Assembly: GCA_003216615.1 (NCBI GenBank)
Contig: QCIP01000001.1
Coordinates: 49,455-113,454, forward strand
Source: Prochlorococcus sp. AG-402-M15
GTDB taxonomy: Bacteria; Cyanobacteriota; Cyanobacteriia; PCC-6307; Cyanobiaceae
Reading direction: 5' to 3'
Length of the DNA: 64,000 bases
Shown here one piece after another: positions 9,359 through 18,927 of the stretch. The position numbers and the translations under genes are program-made. Within the stretch, counting starts at the first letter, position 1. Every line of letters starts with the position of its first letter. The notes beneath the pieces were generated by a model, which saw only the letters and a program-made list of their open reading frames with translations, had not been told where the DNA came from and searched no databases.

Positions 9359-10441
9359 CTAAGAGAGAGCAAGAACATCTCTGTGTACGACAATTATCGA
9401 GGAGTTGTTATTTTCTTTATTATTTAAGATACTTCTTAATTTGTCGCTACTTATTGATACTAAACCTTTTGCAACTTCTTTATCATTTGTATTTACGATT
9501 TTAACTGCCTGATTAACCGTAAAGTTTCCTTCTACTTTCTTAACACCAACCGCTAAAAGTGAGGCACCCTTTTTTTTGATTGCGAAAGAAGCTCCATTAT
9601 CTAAAGTGATTTTCCCTACTGTTTGAATTGCATGAGAAAGCCAACTTTTTTTGTTTCCTATAGGTTTTTCTACTGGATAAAATAAAGTTCCAATTTTATT
9701 GTCATTAAAAATTTCAATTAAGTTTTTTTTATTAGTTCCATCAACTAGTTGCACTTCAACTCCTCCTTTTGTTGCTATTTCTGCAGAAATTAATTTTGTA
9801 GAAATTCCTCCTGTACCCCATTCATTATTTGAGTTTTTAATATTTTTATCTTTAATTTCTTTTAATTCACTATTATGAACTTCTTTAATAGGTTGCGCAT
9901 CTTTATTATTACGTGGATCTTTTGAGTATAGATTTTCAATATCGGTTAATAAAATAAGCTTGTTAGCATTTATAGCTAAGGCAACTAAAGCAGAGAGGGT
10001 ATCATTATCTCCATATTTAAGCTCTTCATTTGCTACGGTATCATTTTCATTTACTATTGGAATAACATTCAAATCGATTAATTTTTTTAAAGTTTTAGAA
10101 GCGTTATTAAAGGATTCTCGTGAATTGAAATCGGCTTTAGTAATTAAAATTTGAGCAATATTGTGACCTAATTTCTTAAATACTTTATCGTACAAGGACA
10201 TTAAATTAACTTGACCTACTGCAGCAGTAGCTTGAAGGGTACTTAAATCATTTGGTCTCTTTTGAATATTTAATTTTTGGCAACCTAATCCAACGGCTCC
10301 ACTAGTTACCAAAATTAATTTGTTTCCTTTTGAAAGAAAATTTGTAAAGGATCTAGAAAGGGTTTCAATTACTTCTTCTGTAGATGTTTCCTCTGTTCCT
10401 CTTAAAATACTAGTACCAATTTTTATAACCCAAGTTTTCAT
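9359..10441 (-). CDS. proB: Glutamate 5-kinase
   Basis: This is the first step of proline synthesis: ATP-dependent phosphorylation of glutamate, normally feedback-inhibited by proline. It is 360 residues: an amino-acid kinase domain (1 to about 255; [10 protein letters not shown] at the start, VTSGAVGLG, and the VNENDTVAN loop) and a C-terminal PUA domain (about 275-350). Its start overlaps the stop of the upstream HAD-phosphatase gene by 4 bases (ATGA), showing translational coupling. Confidence 0.96.
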   Translation of the reverse strand: MKTWVIKIGTSILRGTEETSTEEVIETLSRSFTNFLSKGNKLILVTSGAVGLGCQKLNIQKRPNDLSTLQATAAVGQVNLMSLYDKVFKKLGHNIAQILITKADFNSRESFNNASKTLKKLIDLNVIPIVNENDTVANEELKYGDNDTLSALVALAINANKLILLTDIENLYSKDPRNNKDAQPIKEVHNSELKEIKDKNIKNSNNEWGTGGISTKLISAEIATKGGVEVQLVDGTNKKNLIEIFNDNKIGTLFYPVEKPIGNKKSWLSHAIQTVGKITLDNGASFAIKKKGASLLAVGVKKVEGNFTVNQAVKIVNTNDKEVAKGLVSISSDKLRSILNNKENNNSSIIVVHRDVLALS

Positions 10442-10932
10442 TTTATAAAATGAGAAATTAATTTTTCTATTTTCAAAGTTAAATTCAATTTTATAGGCAA
10501 GCCATCTATATTTAATCGCTTAACTAATATTGTTTTTATATTACATCTATTCCCAACGATAATATCTGTAAAAATTCTGTCGCCAATAATGGCTATATTT
10601 TTTGGTTCACTGCCAATTTCTTTGATAGCAGACAAAGTCACTTTTTTTCTTGGTTTTGATGAATTGTATTTGTATCTTAAATTTAATTCTTTCGCTATTT
10701 TTGCGATTCTTTTTTTGGATGGATTATTACTTATTAGATATAAGGAGAAAAATTTTTTAGATTCTATGATCCAATTTTTTACAGCTTTTGGGATCATATT
10801 TGATTTTCTATTTACTAGAGTCCCATCCACGTCTAGCAATAAAGAATTAATTCCTTTTTTTTGCAACTCAGATTGAGAAATCGCATATATTGGTAAGTTT
10901 GAATCCCAATTGACGTTTAGGATAGATCTCAT
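10438..10932 (-). CDS. YqeG family HAD-IIIA phosphatase (possible phosphatidylglycerophosphate phosphatase)
   Basis: This is a HAD-superfamily phosphatase of 164 residues. The catalytic motif is LLDVDGTLV with two aspartates (about residues 37 and 39), and motif III/IV is [13 protein letters not shown]. The family is related to yeast GEP4 and plant PGPP1, which make phosphatidylglycerol by dephosphorylating PGP; that activity here is an inference. pgsA, which makes PGP, is about 8 kb away in this window. It is coupled to proB by a 4-base overlap and lies 5 bases after the DUF3727 gene. Confidence 0.85.
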   Translation of the reverse strand: MRSILNVNWDSNLPIYAISQSELQKKGINSLLLDVDGTLVNRKSNMIPKAVKNWIIESKKFFSLYLISNNPSKKRIAKIAKELNLRYKYNSSKPRKKVTLSAIKEIGSEPKNIAIIGDRIFTDIIVGNRCNIKTILVKRLNIDGLPIKLNLTLKIEKLISHFIK

Positions 10933-10937
10933 TTATT

Positions 10938-11474
10938 TTAAGAACTACTTTTTTCAAGCTCAGTTTCAATCAAAGGTTGAATTTTATCGAACTCATCATC
11001 TTCAACTAATAAGGCCCTTTTGTCTTTTAATTTACCCACAATAAAAAAAGGATCTAGTGGAATATATAAGCCATATTCTTGGTCAAAAAGATTAAAGTTA
11101 ACAAGTAATTCATAACTCTCAGTATCATCATCGACGTAATCTTCTTCTAATTCATCGTAAATTGGTTCTTCAAGTTCTCCTGATACTGTTAATGTAACTG
11201 CTGATCTAATAAGACTTAAATCATGTTCTTGAAGAACCGCTTCAGCATTTTTTAGTATTTGTTCATTTTTATCTATTTTCTCAATTAGTTCAGGTTCATC
11301 TTTTTCATTTATCTTGAAAAGACTTACTGGAGTATCAACTGGTGTTAATAAAGCATATTCTTGACCTTCAACACTTACTAATTGTTCAAGATAACAAAAT
11401 AGCTCGTTTCCATTTGAGTCATTTAATATTAGTGTCTGTGCATCATAATTATCATTTGAGTTGGTTTCTTTCAT
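10938..11474 (-). CDS. DUF3727 domain protein
   Basis: This 178-residue acidic protein matches the cyanobacterial DUF3727 type as I recall it. The N-terminal part (DSNGNELFCYLEQLVSVEGQEYALLTPVDTP) resembles DUF1292, and the C-terminal part repeats a related beta-rich pattern (LFDQEYGLYIPLDPFFIVGK). There is an acidic linker EELEEDYVDDD-like in the middle. No catalytic motif is visible. In cyanobacteria such genes are commonly next to ruvX, as here. Function unknown; soluble. Confidence 0.8.
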   Translation of the reverse strand: MKETNSNDNYDAQTLILNDSNGNELFCYLEQLVSVEGQEYALLTPVDTPVSLFKINEKDEPELIEKIDKNEQILKNAEAVLQEHDLSLIRSAVTLTVSGELEEPIYDELEEDYVDDDTESYELLVNFNLFDQEYGLYIPLDPFFIVGKLKDKRALLVEDDEFDKIQPLIETELEKSSS

Positions 11475-11530
11475 TTAAAAATTATCTATCCTTTTTAATA
11501 CTAATATTTTATCTGAAGTTTACCACTTAA

Positions 11531-11962
11531 TTATTCTAATTCAGGACCTTCTTCGATCCATTGTTCAAGTATTATTTTTGCTGAAAAACTATCAATTAAT
11601 CCAGATTTATCTTTTTTTATTCCAAATCTATTTGAAGATTCCCAAGTTGAACTATGTTCGTTGACGTAAGAAAATGGAAGCTTTAATTCATTTGAAAGTA
11701 ATTGACAATATTTTTTACAATCAATAGCTTGAGTGGTGATTTGACCTTCCTCATCAAGTGGAATACCCACAATAAATCCAGTCAAATTTAATTCATCTAT
11801 ATGATTTCTAATGATTTTAATCTCTTGATGATTTTCAAACCTATTTACTGCTGGAAGTATATTTGATGTAATGCATAGGGGATCACAATAAGCTAATCCT
11901 ATTCTTTTGGTTCCTATATCCAAACTCAAAATTGATTTCGGTTTGGGTTTGCAAAATTTCAC
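11531..11962 (-). CDS. ruvX: Holliday junction resolvase-like protein RuvX (YqgF)
   Basis: This is a RNase H-like nuclease of 143 residues, the YqgF/RuvX family, implicated in pre-16S rRNA 5'-end processing and Holliday junction resolution. The first acidic residue is in [12 protein letters not shown] (Asp16). The [11 protein letters not shown] segment and the final acidic residue in [12 protein letters not shown] complete the active site. It overlaps the upstream gene by 4 bases, so the two are translationally coupled. Confidence 0.93.
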   Translation of the reverse strand: MKFCKPKPKSILSLDIGTKRIGLAYCDPLCITSNILPAVNRFENHQEIKIIRNHIDELNLTGFIVGIPLDEEGQITTQAIDCKKYCQLLSNELKLPFSYVNEHSSTWESSNRFGIKKDKSGLIDSFSAKIILEQWIEEGPELE

Positions 11963-13014
11963 TTTGTTTTTAATGGAAAAGGAGATGGATATGGATTACC
12001 TTGTGGACTTAATTTTTCAAAGATTGATTCCAAAGATTGATTAATTTTATTTACTTGTTTGGCTTCATTCTTAACTATTGTATTCCTGATAAGAATAATT
12101 TCTTGATTTTTTTCTTTGAGATTACATTCTTCGAGAAAAAGATTTAATTGAGAATTTTCCTTATAGGTTTTTAAATATGAAACAGGAGATTTTTCAAAAA
12201 ATCTTTTTATAAATTCTTTTAAAATAGAATTGAATCTCTTATCCCAATATCTACTTATAGTTAAAGTATAAATTTCTTCATGTTGATAATTTATATCTTT
12301 TAAAATTGAACATATAACAGAATTTTCATATATTAAGGCACCACTTTTAGAGTTATTTCTTTTAAGAATGTCGTCTTGATCAAAATCTAAAATATTTCTT
12401 ATTAAGGGAGATTGATTTGATCTTATGAAATTCACTATTTTCAATATGTTTTGTTTATTAATGTTTTGGAATTCATTAATTAATGCATAGCAATCGGTAT
12501 TTTGCTTTTTAGATTTATTTAGATTACAACCATCCCAAAGTATTATCTCGCCTAAAGGTTGGAAGCCTAATTCTCTTGAGGTTGATATGATGTCAACATT
12601 CTTTATATCAGCGTTAATTATCCAACTTGAAGTTTTGATGTCTTTTATTGAGATCGATTTTTTTATCAATCCTAAAGTTAATTGTTTATCTGTTAAAGAA
12701 CACTCGTTGTTGATTAACTTGGGCTTAGATATTTTTAAGCAAGTCTCTTTTTTGTTTAAAGGGAAAATATTCAAATAACCAATAATTTCGTTTCCAGATA
12801 TAGCAATTATGCATTTATTTTTATTTTTCTTAAGATTATTTAAAAAACTTTTTAAGTCATCAAAGGTATTAATAATGGCCATCTTTAAGAACCAATTATT
12901 CAATTCCTTATTTTTGAAATCTATTAAAAGGTTAATGTGCCGTATATGGAGCTCTTCATAAGTTACTTCCATTCCTTTTTTAGATTGAAAAGAATTAGAT
13001 GTATCTTTTTCCAT
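11959..13014 (-). CDS. Protein of unknown function with a GNAT-like N-terminal part, 351 aa
   Basis: I do not recognise a named family. Residues about 15-165 look like a GNAT acetyltransferase fold: a stretch with [18 protein letters not shown] could be the central beta strands, and [17 protein letters not shown] resembles the GNAT C-terminal end. The second half may be another degenerate copy. No clear acetyl-CoA loop (Q/RxxGxG/A) is visible, so activity is doubtful. The start could also be Met15. It abuts the CofE-like gene (next base) and overlaps ruvX by 4 bases. Confidence 0.6.
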   Translation of the reverse strand: MEKDTSNSFQSKKGMEVTYEELHIRHINLLIDFKNKELNNWFLKMAIINTFDDLKSFLNNLKKNKNKCIIAISGNEIIGYLNIFPLNKKETCLKISKPKLINNECSLTDKQLTLGLIKKSISIKDIKTSSWIINADIKNVDIISTSRELGFQPLGEIILWDGCNLNKSKKQNTDCYALINEFQNINKQNILKIVNFIRSNQSPLIRNILDFDQDDILKRNNSKSGALIYENSVICSILKDINYQHEEIYTLTISRYWDKRFNSILKEFIKRFFEKSPVSYLKTYKENSQLNLFLEECNLKEKNQEIILIRNTIVKNEAKQVNKINQSLESIFEKLSPQGNPYPSPFPLKTK

Positions 13015-14181
13015 TTACTTTTTTTCTCTTATTAACACTATAGGAGTTTTTTCATCTCCATTGCCAGCTGGATTAGATATTAAATTTCTTTTAAGAATTT
13101 TATTTACTGTTTTATTTGAACTGGCTAAAATTTTTACACCTCCAAGATCATTAACATCGACTACTGCAACATCTATATTTAAATATTTGGAAACCTCCTT
13201 ACAAAATAAATCTGCATTGATAGGACCCATAACTATGCTTTTGTCGTAGGGTGTGACTGTACCACTTATATCATCAATGAGAGACGATTCTGAACCAGTT
13301 AATCTATAAAATATCCCTTTGATGCCAATTAATTTAAAGATAAATCCAACAATTAATGCAAAGGTTATTCTTGTTACTCCAATTCTATTTATTAATAATT
13401 GCATGCCGCAAGCTGTAGCAAGACTGCTTGTGGGGTGAAAAAAATAACATAAAGCTTTCGAAAATACACTATATTCTAAATTCTGAGGGGAAATATATCT
13501 ATTTTGCATAATCGCAAGTGGACTTTCACCGATTGTTAAAATATCATTTTTTTCTACAATTCCTTTACAGTATTTAATCACAGTATTTACTGGGTCATCA
13601 AGGCAACCAAGTAAATCAGTTTTAATAGCAAAAGCATTATATTTATTATTTAATGGAATTTCAAAAACTTCTTTCGGTATTTGTTTTTGACCATCTAAAT
13701 TAATTAACAAACAATCCTTTTTTTTTGAAATACCAAAATGTCCATAATTTTCCCAATAAACTTTTAACCATATATATTTTATTTTTTTTCTAAAATTGTA
13801 ATTGCTAAATTTATAGATGATTTTTATAAATAATTCTGAATTTGATTTGATAATTGTTGTAGGCCAATAATTATTTAAATTTTTTAATTTATTTTTATCA
13901 TATATATAAATATCTTCTTGATAGTTTAAGTTTTGGCAAAATTCGTTCCCTTTACTTTTAAAAAAATCTAATTCAAATTTTATATTATTTACCATTGTCT
14001 CTTTGGATTTACTTGTATTAGATATTTTTAAATCAATAATTAATTCGTTTAAACCATCCCTTTTTTTGATTTTGTAATTTATGGGTAATAGATTTAACTT
14101 TGATTTGGGTGAGTTTTTAATATATAAATCTGAAAGAATTAAAAAAATTAAAAGAACTAAGAGGATATTTATTAATATCAT
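13015..14181 (-). CDS. Membrane-anchored CofE-like (F420-0:gamma-glutamyl ligase family) protein
   Basis: It is 388 residues. Residues 1-20 are a membrane anchor (ILINILLVLLIFLIL). Residues about 25-175 form an extra domain of unknown type. From about 185 onward it resembles the CofE ligase domain: KTDLLGCLDDP, DILTIGESPLAIMQ, TGSESSLIDDISGTVTPYDKS and VVDVNDLGGVKIL. True CofE adds glutamates to coenzyme F420; cyanobacterial homologues exist without a known F420 pathway, so the substrate is unknown. It lies between a thioredoxin-like gene and the GNAT-like gene in one operon. Confidence 0.75.
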   Translation of the reverse strand: MILINILLVLLIFLILSDLYIKNSPKSKLNLLPINYKIKKRDGLNELIIDLKISNTSKSKETMVNNIKFELDFFKSKGNEFCQNLNYQEDIYIYDKNKLKNLNNYWPTTIIKSNSELFIKIIYKFSNYNFRKKIKYIWLKVYWENYGHFGISKKKDCLLINLDGQKQIPKEVFEIPLNNKYNAFAIKTDLLGCLDDPVNTVIKYCKGIVEKNDILTIGESPLAIMQNRYISPQNLEYSVFSKALCYFFHPTSSLATACGMQLLINRIGVTRITFALIVGFIFKLIGIKGIFYRLTGSESSLIDDISGTVTPYDKSIVMGPINADLFCKEVSKYLNIDVAVVDVNDLGGVKILASSNKTVNKILKRNLISNPAGNGDEKTPIVLIREKK

Positions 14182-14191
14182 TTTTTAATAG

Positions 14192-14740
14192 TTAGTTTTT
14201 GTTTTTATCTTTTCTTTCAGAAATAATACTGTTATATTCATTAAAACTTTCTACAGAAAACTCAGTATCGTTTATATCAATTCCTTTTAATTCTCCTATA
14301 ACTTTGTTTAATTCATCGATATTAGTCATTCCATTTTGATCATACTTAACTTCGCCATCACTATTAATAATAATGGTTTGTGGAATTAATCCATTCCAAT
14401 AATAATTAGGTTCATTTGGAAGATAAGGTTTTCCTTTGTCCTGTAATTCATCTGTAGTTAGAGCAATGATATCTATATTATTTCTCCATATCAAATCTAA
14501 ACCAGATATTATCGGAGCCATAGCTTTACTATCAGAACTATCATCAAGATAAAAAAATAAAACTGCGACTCTTTTATTTTTTAATGATTCCTGAAGAGTC
14601 GTCTGAGGAGGAACAATTGCTCCATTGCCTGCATATATAGGAAAGATATTGCCATCGTAACTATTAGAATCTCTAGAGGCATTTGCTTTATATGGATTTA
14701 AGAAAATTAATGCTATTAAGATCCATTGAATTATTTTCAT
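14192..14740 (-). CDS. Thioredoxin-like exported/thylakoid protein, probable photosystem I accumulation factor
   Basis: It is 182 residues with a signal peptide (MKIIQWILIALIFLNPYKANA) for the periplasm or thylakoid lumen. The rest has a thioredoxin-like fold: a central strand RVAVLFFYLDDSSDSKAMAP where the CxxC active site is replaced by SDSK, and IPQTIIINSDGEV with the cis-proline strand. It resembles the cyanobacterial thylakoid PSI accumulation factor as I remember that family; this assignment is moderate. It sits 10 bases upstream of the CofE-like gene on the same strand. Confidence 0.65.
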   Translation of the reverse strand: MKIIQWILIALIFLNPYKANASRDSNSYDGNIFPIYAGNGAIVPPQTTLQESLKNKRVAVLFFYLDDSSDSKAMAPIISGLDLIWRNNIDIIALTTDELQDKGKPYLPNEPNYYWNGLIPQTIIINSDGEVKYDQNGMTNIDELNKVIGELKGIDINDTEFSVESFNEYNSIISERKDKNKN

Positions 14741-14753
14741 TAAAGTTTAAAAC

Positions 14754-16370
14754 TTACTTTGAACTTGATCTTCCTAATCCTTGTAGGATTCCTTTCCCAA
14801 CAAGACCGATTGCTTTGCCAACGACTTTTGTAAGGAATGTTACGAAAAGATTACCGATATATTTTACCGCAACTTCTAACTGTGGTGCTACCGCATCTCT
14901 TATCTCAACTAACAATGTAACTTGTTTTTGTAGCCATTCTAGATTCTTTAATTCCTTTTCCCTATTTTCATTTTTAAAGTAACGGGTGAATTTTTTATCT
15001 ATGATATCAATATATTCTCGTTTACTCTCATATAAGTAGATAGGCATATAAATATAGTCATGCCAACGATTGTAGTTATTAATATTGTTTCTAAATCTCT
15101 CAAAATTTCTTGTTGATTGTAATTCAGGATTTATAAGTACAGTTCTTAATTCTGGCCAAGAAGAACAAATATTAAATATTTCAGATGCTAATAAATTACA
15201 GTTCCTTATTGTCCAATTTGAAATTATATTTTCAAGGATTAAAAATGATTCTGTTTCATATAGTGGTAGTAATTTCCCATCATATTCAAGAACCTCATTT
15301 TTAATAATTGGCTCAATAAACATTATTGATTCATGAGATTCTCTATCTATCTCTTCACAACTTACTTCACTATAAATAAAATCATTTATTGAAATAGATT
15401 CGCTTCCTTTTTTTAATCTAAAATAGCTATCTGTGATATTTGAAATTGTATTAACTTTGAGTTCTTTTATAAGAGAATTTAAATCATCTTTAAAATCTTT
15501 CTTCTTATAGTTTTCCTTAATATTTTTCAGTAAATTATCTAACTCATCTAACATTTTACATATTAGACGTGAAATAAATTCTTTCTTTATCCCAGAAAGA
15601 ATTATTGACGAGTTATTAAATTCAACTTGTAAGTTGGTTGAGCTATATCTTTCTTTTAGTCTATCAAAAATTAAATTCCATATTTCTGTAGTATTTTTAT
15701 CTTTAATAAAAACCGTATTGTTATCTTCAAGATTAATTTTATTTTCAGTGTAAAATGCCTCTGTATAAAGTTCTAGTGAATTACCCCATAAGAAAATAAG
15801 AAAAGATTTAGCAGTAATAAGTTCCCTTAATCTTCCTTTTAAAATGAATTTATAAAATTCTGGAGTTGATTCAGAGTTAACATATTTGAATATGTAGTTA
15901 ATTTCAGTGTCTATTTGTTTCAGGCCTGAAGTTAAAATTTTTTGACTAAAAGAGAGAGGCTTATCTTTGTTTAATTGAACCCGGGAATTATTTTCAATAT
16001 CAAATACCCTTCCTCCATTTAAAATAGTATCGATAGATTCAAGAACTTTTTCAGCACTGGGATTTAAAAGAAAACCTTCAGCATTTAACGATGGAGTTGT
16101 TTTTGCTTCATAAACAAGTTCGCCAGAGAGTATTATAAGAAACTTTGACTCATCATATCTTTCTCTTAATTTTAATAATTCTAACCTTATAAGATCTTCT
16201 GATTGGAAATTAAGAACATTCCATATAACTAAATCCGGAGTTTTATCGTCTATTCCATTATTAAAATTAATGTCTAAATTTTGGTCTAGTGACGTTAACT
16301 TAAGCGATAAAGATTCTGCTATTAAGCTTGGAGCAATAATCAATATCGATTTTTTTGAAATTAATTCCAA
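14754..16370 (-). CDS. DUF3685 (Ycf55-like) protein with receiver-like N-terminus
   Basis: It is 538 residues. Residues 5-120 resemble a response-regulator receiver fold (ILIIAPSLIAESLSLKL, LVIWNVLNFQ, FLIILSGELV, AEGFLLNPSAEKVLESI), with no clear conserved phospho-aspartate. The rest is a long, mainly helical DUF3685 region as in cyanobacterial and red-algal plastid Ycf55-type proteins, ending with a possible amphipathic or membrane stretch NLFVTFLTKVVGKAIGLVGKG. Function is unknown. It starts the run of - strand genes that reaches the thioredoxin-like gene. Confidence 0.72.
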   Translation of the reverse strand: MELISKKSILIIAPSLIAESLSLKLTSLDQNLDINFNNGIDDKTPDLVIWNVLNFQSEDLIRLELLKLRERYDESKFLIILSGELVYEAKTTPSLNAEGFLLNPSAEKVLESIDTILNGGRVFDIENNSRVQLNKDKPLSFSQKILTSGLKQIDTEINYIFKYVNSESTPEFYKFILKGRLRELITAKSFLIFLWGNSLELYTEAFYTENKINLEDNNTVFIKDKNTTEIWNLIFDRLKERYSSTNLQVEFNNSSIILSGIKKEFISRLICKMLDELDNLLKNIKENYKKKDFKDDLNSLIKELKVNTISNITDSYFRLKKGSESISINDFIYSEVSCEEIDRESHESIMFIEPIIKNEVLEYDGKLLPLYETESFLILENIISNWTIRNCNLLASEIFNICSSWPELRTVLINPELQSTRNFERFRNNINNYNRWHDYIYMPIYLYESKREYIDIIDKKFTRYFKNENREKELKNLEWLQKQVTLLVEIRDAVAPQLEVAVKYIGNLFVTFLTKVVGKAIGLVGKGILQGLGRSSSK

Positions 16371-16449
16371 GACTAGAATTCTTATCTCTTATACAAAATT
16401 AACTAACAATTAAAGCAAATACCAGCCTTAAATCAATTTTTATACTCTT

Positions 16450-17217
16450 TTAAGCGTAGTAATTTCTGTTTAAATCAAAGTCATTTAATCTATCTGATGA
16501 CAATACATTATTCGCTTCGCTTATTTTAAATTTGTTTTCATAAAGAGCTTTACCTACAATTACGCCAAAGAGTCCAGAATTTTCAAATTTAACTAAGGAT
16601 AATAAATCAGAAATTGAACCAACCCCTCCTGAGGCTATTACTGGAATATCTGTAATTTCAAGTATGCTTTTTATAAATTCTTCATTTGTTCCTTCTAACG
16701 TCCCATCTGTATTTATATCTGTAACAATAAAACTAGCGATCTTAAATGAAGAAAACTCCTTTACTAGATCTGTTGCTAAAATATTAGATTGCTCAAGCCA
16801 ACCCCTCGTACTAACTTTCCCATCTTTTGCATCTATCCCAATAATTATCCTTCCAGGAAATTTATTTGATAAGTCTTTAACTAATTCTTTATTTTCTATT
16901 GCAGAGGTTCCCATTATAACTTTCTCAATACCATAAGAAAATAATTGTTCTATCCTTTCTTTAGACCTTATCCCCCCACCTATTTGAATAGGTATGTTAA
17001 CTGTTTTTGCAATCTTTTTTATTGAGTTATCGTTTGTTGGGGATCCAGTTTTTGCAGCATCCAAATCAACTATATGTATATATTTTGCTCCTTCGCTTTC
17101 CCAAAATTTAGCTTGCACGTGAGGCTCTTTTGTGAAGTCTTTTCTTTTATTAAAGTCGCCCCTAAAAAGCCTTACACACTTACCATTCATTAAATCAATT
17201 GCTGGTATTAGTTCCAT
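16450..17217 (-). CDS. hisA: Phosphoribosylformimino-5-aminoimidazole carboxamide ribotide isomerase
   Basis: This is the fourth step of histidine synthesis, an Amadori isomerisation of ProFAR to PRFAR. It is a TIM barrel of 255 residues. The first active-site aspartate is Asp8 in PAIDLMNGKCVRL, the second is in IGIDAKDGKVSTRGW, and the phosphate loops IQIGGGIRS and VIASGGVGS are both present. It is divergent from the epimerase gene, with a 92-base gap that must hold both promoters. Confidence 0.96.
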   Translation of the reverse strand: MELIPAIDLMNGKCVRLFRGDFNKRKDFTKEPHVQAKFWESEGAKYIHIVDLDAAKTGSPTNDNSIKKIAKTVNIPIQIGGGIRSKERIEQLFSYGIEKVIMGTSAIENKELVKDLSNKFPGRIIIGIDAKDGKVSTRGWLEQSNILATDLVKEFSSFKIASFIVTDINTDGTLEGTNEEFIKSILEITDIPVIASGGVGSISDLLSLVKFENSGLFGVIVGKALYENKFKISEANNVLSSDRLNDFDLNRNYYA

Positions 17218-17309
17218 AGAATCATCCTTTTCATTAATTACTTCTTAGTAGTACTATTCAATATGTAATTCTATTTAAGATTACTACTTCAGTTAAATAT
17301 TTTTTGAAT

Positions 17310-18230
17310 ATGAAAATTCTTGTAATGGGTGGCACTAGATTTGTTGGCAAGTCTTTGGTTGGAAAGTTATTAAGTCAAAATCATGATATTGATATTTTTA
17401 CTAGAGGTAATAAAGCTAATCCTGAAAAAACAAACTTAATTAAGGGTGATAGGAATAAATTAGAAAGTATAGTTAAGCTAAGAAATAGAAAGTATGATGT
17501 TGTCTATGATATTTCTGGACGGGAGTTAGAACAAACTAAACTTCTTATAGAAAATTTAGATAACTCTTTTCAGAGATATATATACGTCAGCTCTGCAGGG
17601 GTTTATAAAGATAATTGCGAACTGCCCTTAACAGAAAAAGATCCCATTGATCCAGATAGTCGGCATAAAGGAAAATTTGAGACAGAAAATTGGTTGATAA
17701 AACAGAAGATTCCTTTTACAAGTTTTAGACCTACTTATATTTATGGTCCAGGAAATTATAACAAGATTGAAAATTGGTTTTTTGAGAGATTATTTACCAA
17801 TAAATCCATCCCAATGCCCGGTGACGGGTCTTTAATTACTCAACTAGGCCATGTTTCTGATCTGACGGATGTAATGATTAGGTGCATAAATTTTGAAAAT
17901 TCTAAAAATAACATTTACAACTGTTCAGGAAAAAAAGGAGTTACGATTAAGGGGTTAATTTATTTCTGTGCAAAAGTTCTTGGATTAAACCAAAATGAGA
18001 TTTCTTTAAGAACATTTGATTATCAAAAATTAGATCCTAAATCTCGAAAGGGATTTCCAATTAGATTAAATCATTATCAGACTGATATCTCTAAGATTAA
18101 GCATGATTTAGAGTGGGTGCCAACTTTTGATTTACTTAATGGTTTAAAGGATAGTTTTATGAATGATTTTAATTATAAAAAGAGTGAGGGGTTTGACGAA
18201 AATTCAGATAAGATTCTTTTTAATTCTTAA
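17310..18230 (+). CDS. NAD-dependent epimerase/dehydratase, CSP41-like
   Basis: This is an atypical short-chain dehydrogenase of 306 residues. The start has the Rossmann motif MKILVMGGTRFVGKSL; it later has YVSSAGVY and RPTYIYGPGNY, while the classical YxxxK is degraded. The pattern resembles the chloroplast CSP41 proteins, which bind and cut RNA, and cyanobacterial relatives; real activity (RNA or sugar nucleotide) is unknown. The ATG at 17310 is preferred over the TTG two codons before. Its 3' end overlaps the convergent pgsA by 27 bases. Confidence 0.82.
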   Translation: MKILVMGGTRFVGKSLVGKLLSQNHDIDIFTRGNKANPEKTNLIKGDRNKLESIVKLRNRKYDVVYDISGRELEQTKLLIENLDNSFQRYIYVSSAGVYKDNCELPLTEKDPIDPDSRHKGKFETENWLIKQKIPFTSFRPTYIYGPGNYNKIENWFFERLFTNKSIPMPGDGSLITQLGHVSDLTDVMIRCINFENSKNNIYNCSGKKGVTIKGLIYFCAKVLGLNQNEISLRTFDYQKLDPKSRKGFPIRLNHYQTDISKIKHDLEWVPTFDLLNGLKDSFMNDFNYKKSEGFDENSDKILFNS

Positions 18231-18743
18231 ATAGCCTAATAAAGTCACAAAAGTCAGGAAGAAACCTAACCAATAAAAAATTAAAGCCAAATTATTCAAA
18301 AAGCTTATTTTTAATGGTGTAAAGAAGGTGATAATTGAAATAAAAAAGAAGAATGTTTTAAATTTGCCTAACTGAGATGCTGGTAAACCGTCTTTTGCGG
18401 AGTTCCTAAGGCTAGAGATAATTAATTCTCTAAATAAAATTAATGTCAAAGACCAGAAAGGTATCAAATTATTTTTACAAAGGAAGATCAAAGGAATTAA
18501 ATATAATACTTTATCGCTTAAGGGATCAAGGATAGCTCCTAATCTGGTTCTAAGATTAAATTTCCTTGCAATTAACCCGTCAAAATAATCAGTTAAACCT
18601 CCAATAATAAGCAATATAAAAACGTATAAAGGTCTGTTAATTTCTAAAAAAAGTATTAATGGAAACACAAGGAAAAGGCGAGATATCGATAATAAGTTTG
18701 GAATATTCAATGCCAAATTTTTAAGATTTTTTCTAAATAACAA
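18204..18743 (-). CDS. pgsA: CDP-diacylglycerol-glycerol-3-phosphate 3-phosphatidyltransferase
   Basis: It makes phosphatidylglycerophosphate from CDP-diacylglycerol and glycerol-3-phosphate, the committed step to phosphatidylglycerol, an essential thylakoid lipid. It is 179 residues with several membrane spans. The CDP-alcohol phosphotransferase motif is complete: DYFDGLIARKFN followed by RLGAILDPLSDK (D-x2-DG-x2-AR-x8-G-x3-D-x3-D). It is convergent with the epimerase gene, overlapping its 3' end. Confidence 0.95.
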   Translation of the reverse strand: MLFRKNLKNLALNIPNLLSISRLFLVFPLILFLEINRPLYVFILLIIGGLTDYFDGLIARKFNLRTRLGAILDPLSDKVLYLIPLIFLCKNNLIPFWSLTLILFRELIISSLRNSAKDGLPASQLGKFKTFFFFISIITFFTPLKISFLNNLALIFYWLGFFLTFVTLLGYLRIKKNLI

Positions 18744-18927
18744 ATTAGTTTTTGTATATAAAAAATATATTACACTCCCAGCAAGCTTAAATTTTCAGTA
18801 AAAATTTTAAATTGTTTTTAATGCTAGATTCTAAAATTAAATTTAAATCTGAATCCTAAAGATTATAAACTCAACTTCTCTTTATGATTGATAATGTTTT
18901 ATATTACAAAATTATTCCTTATATCTA

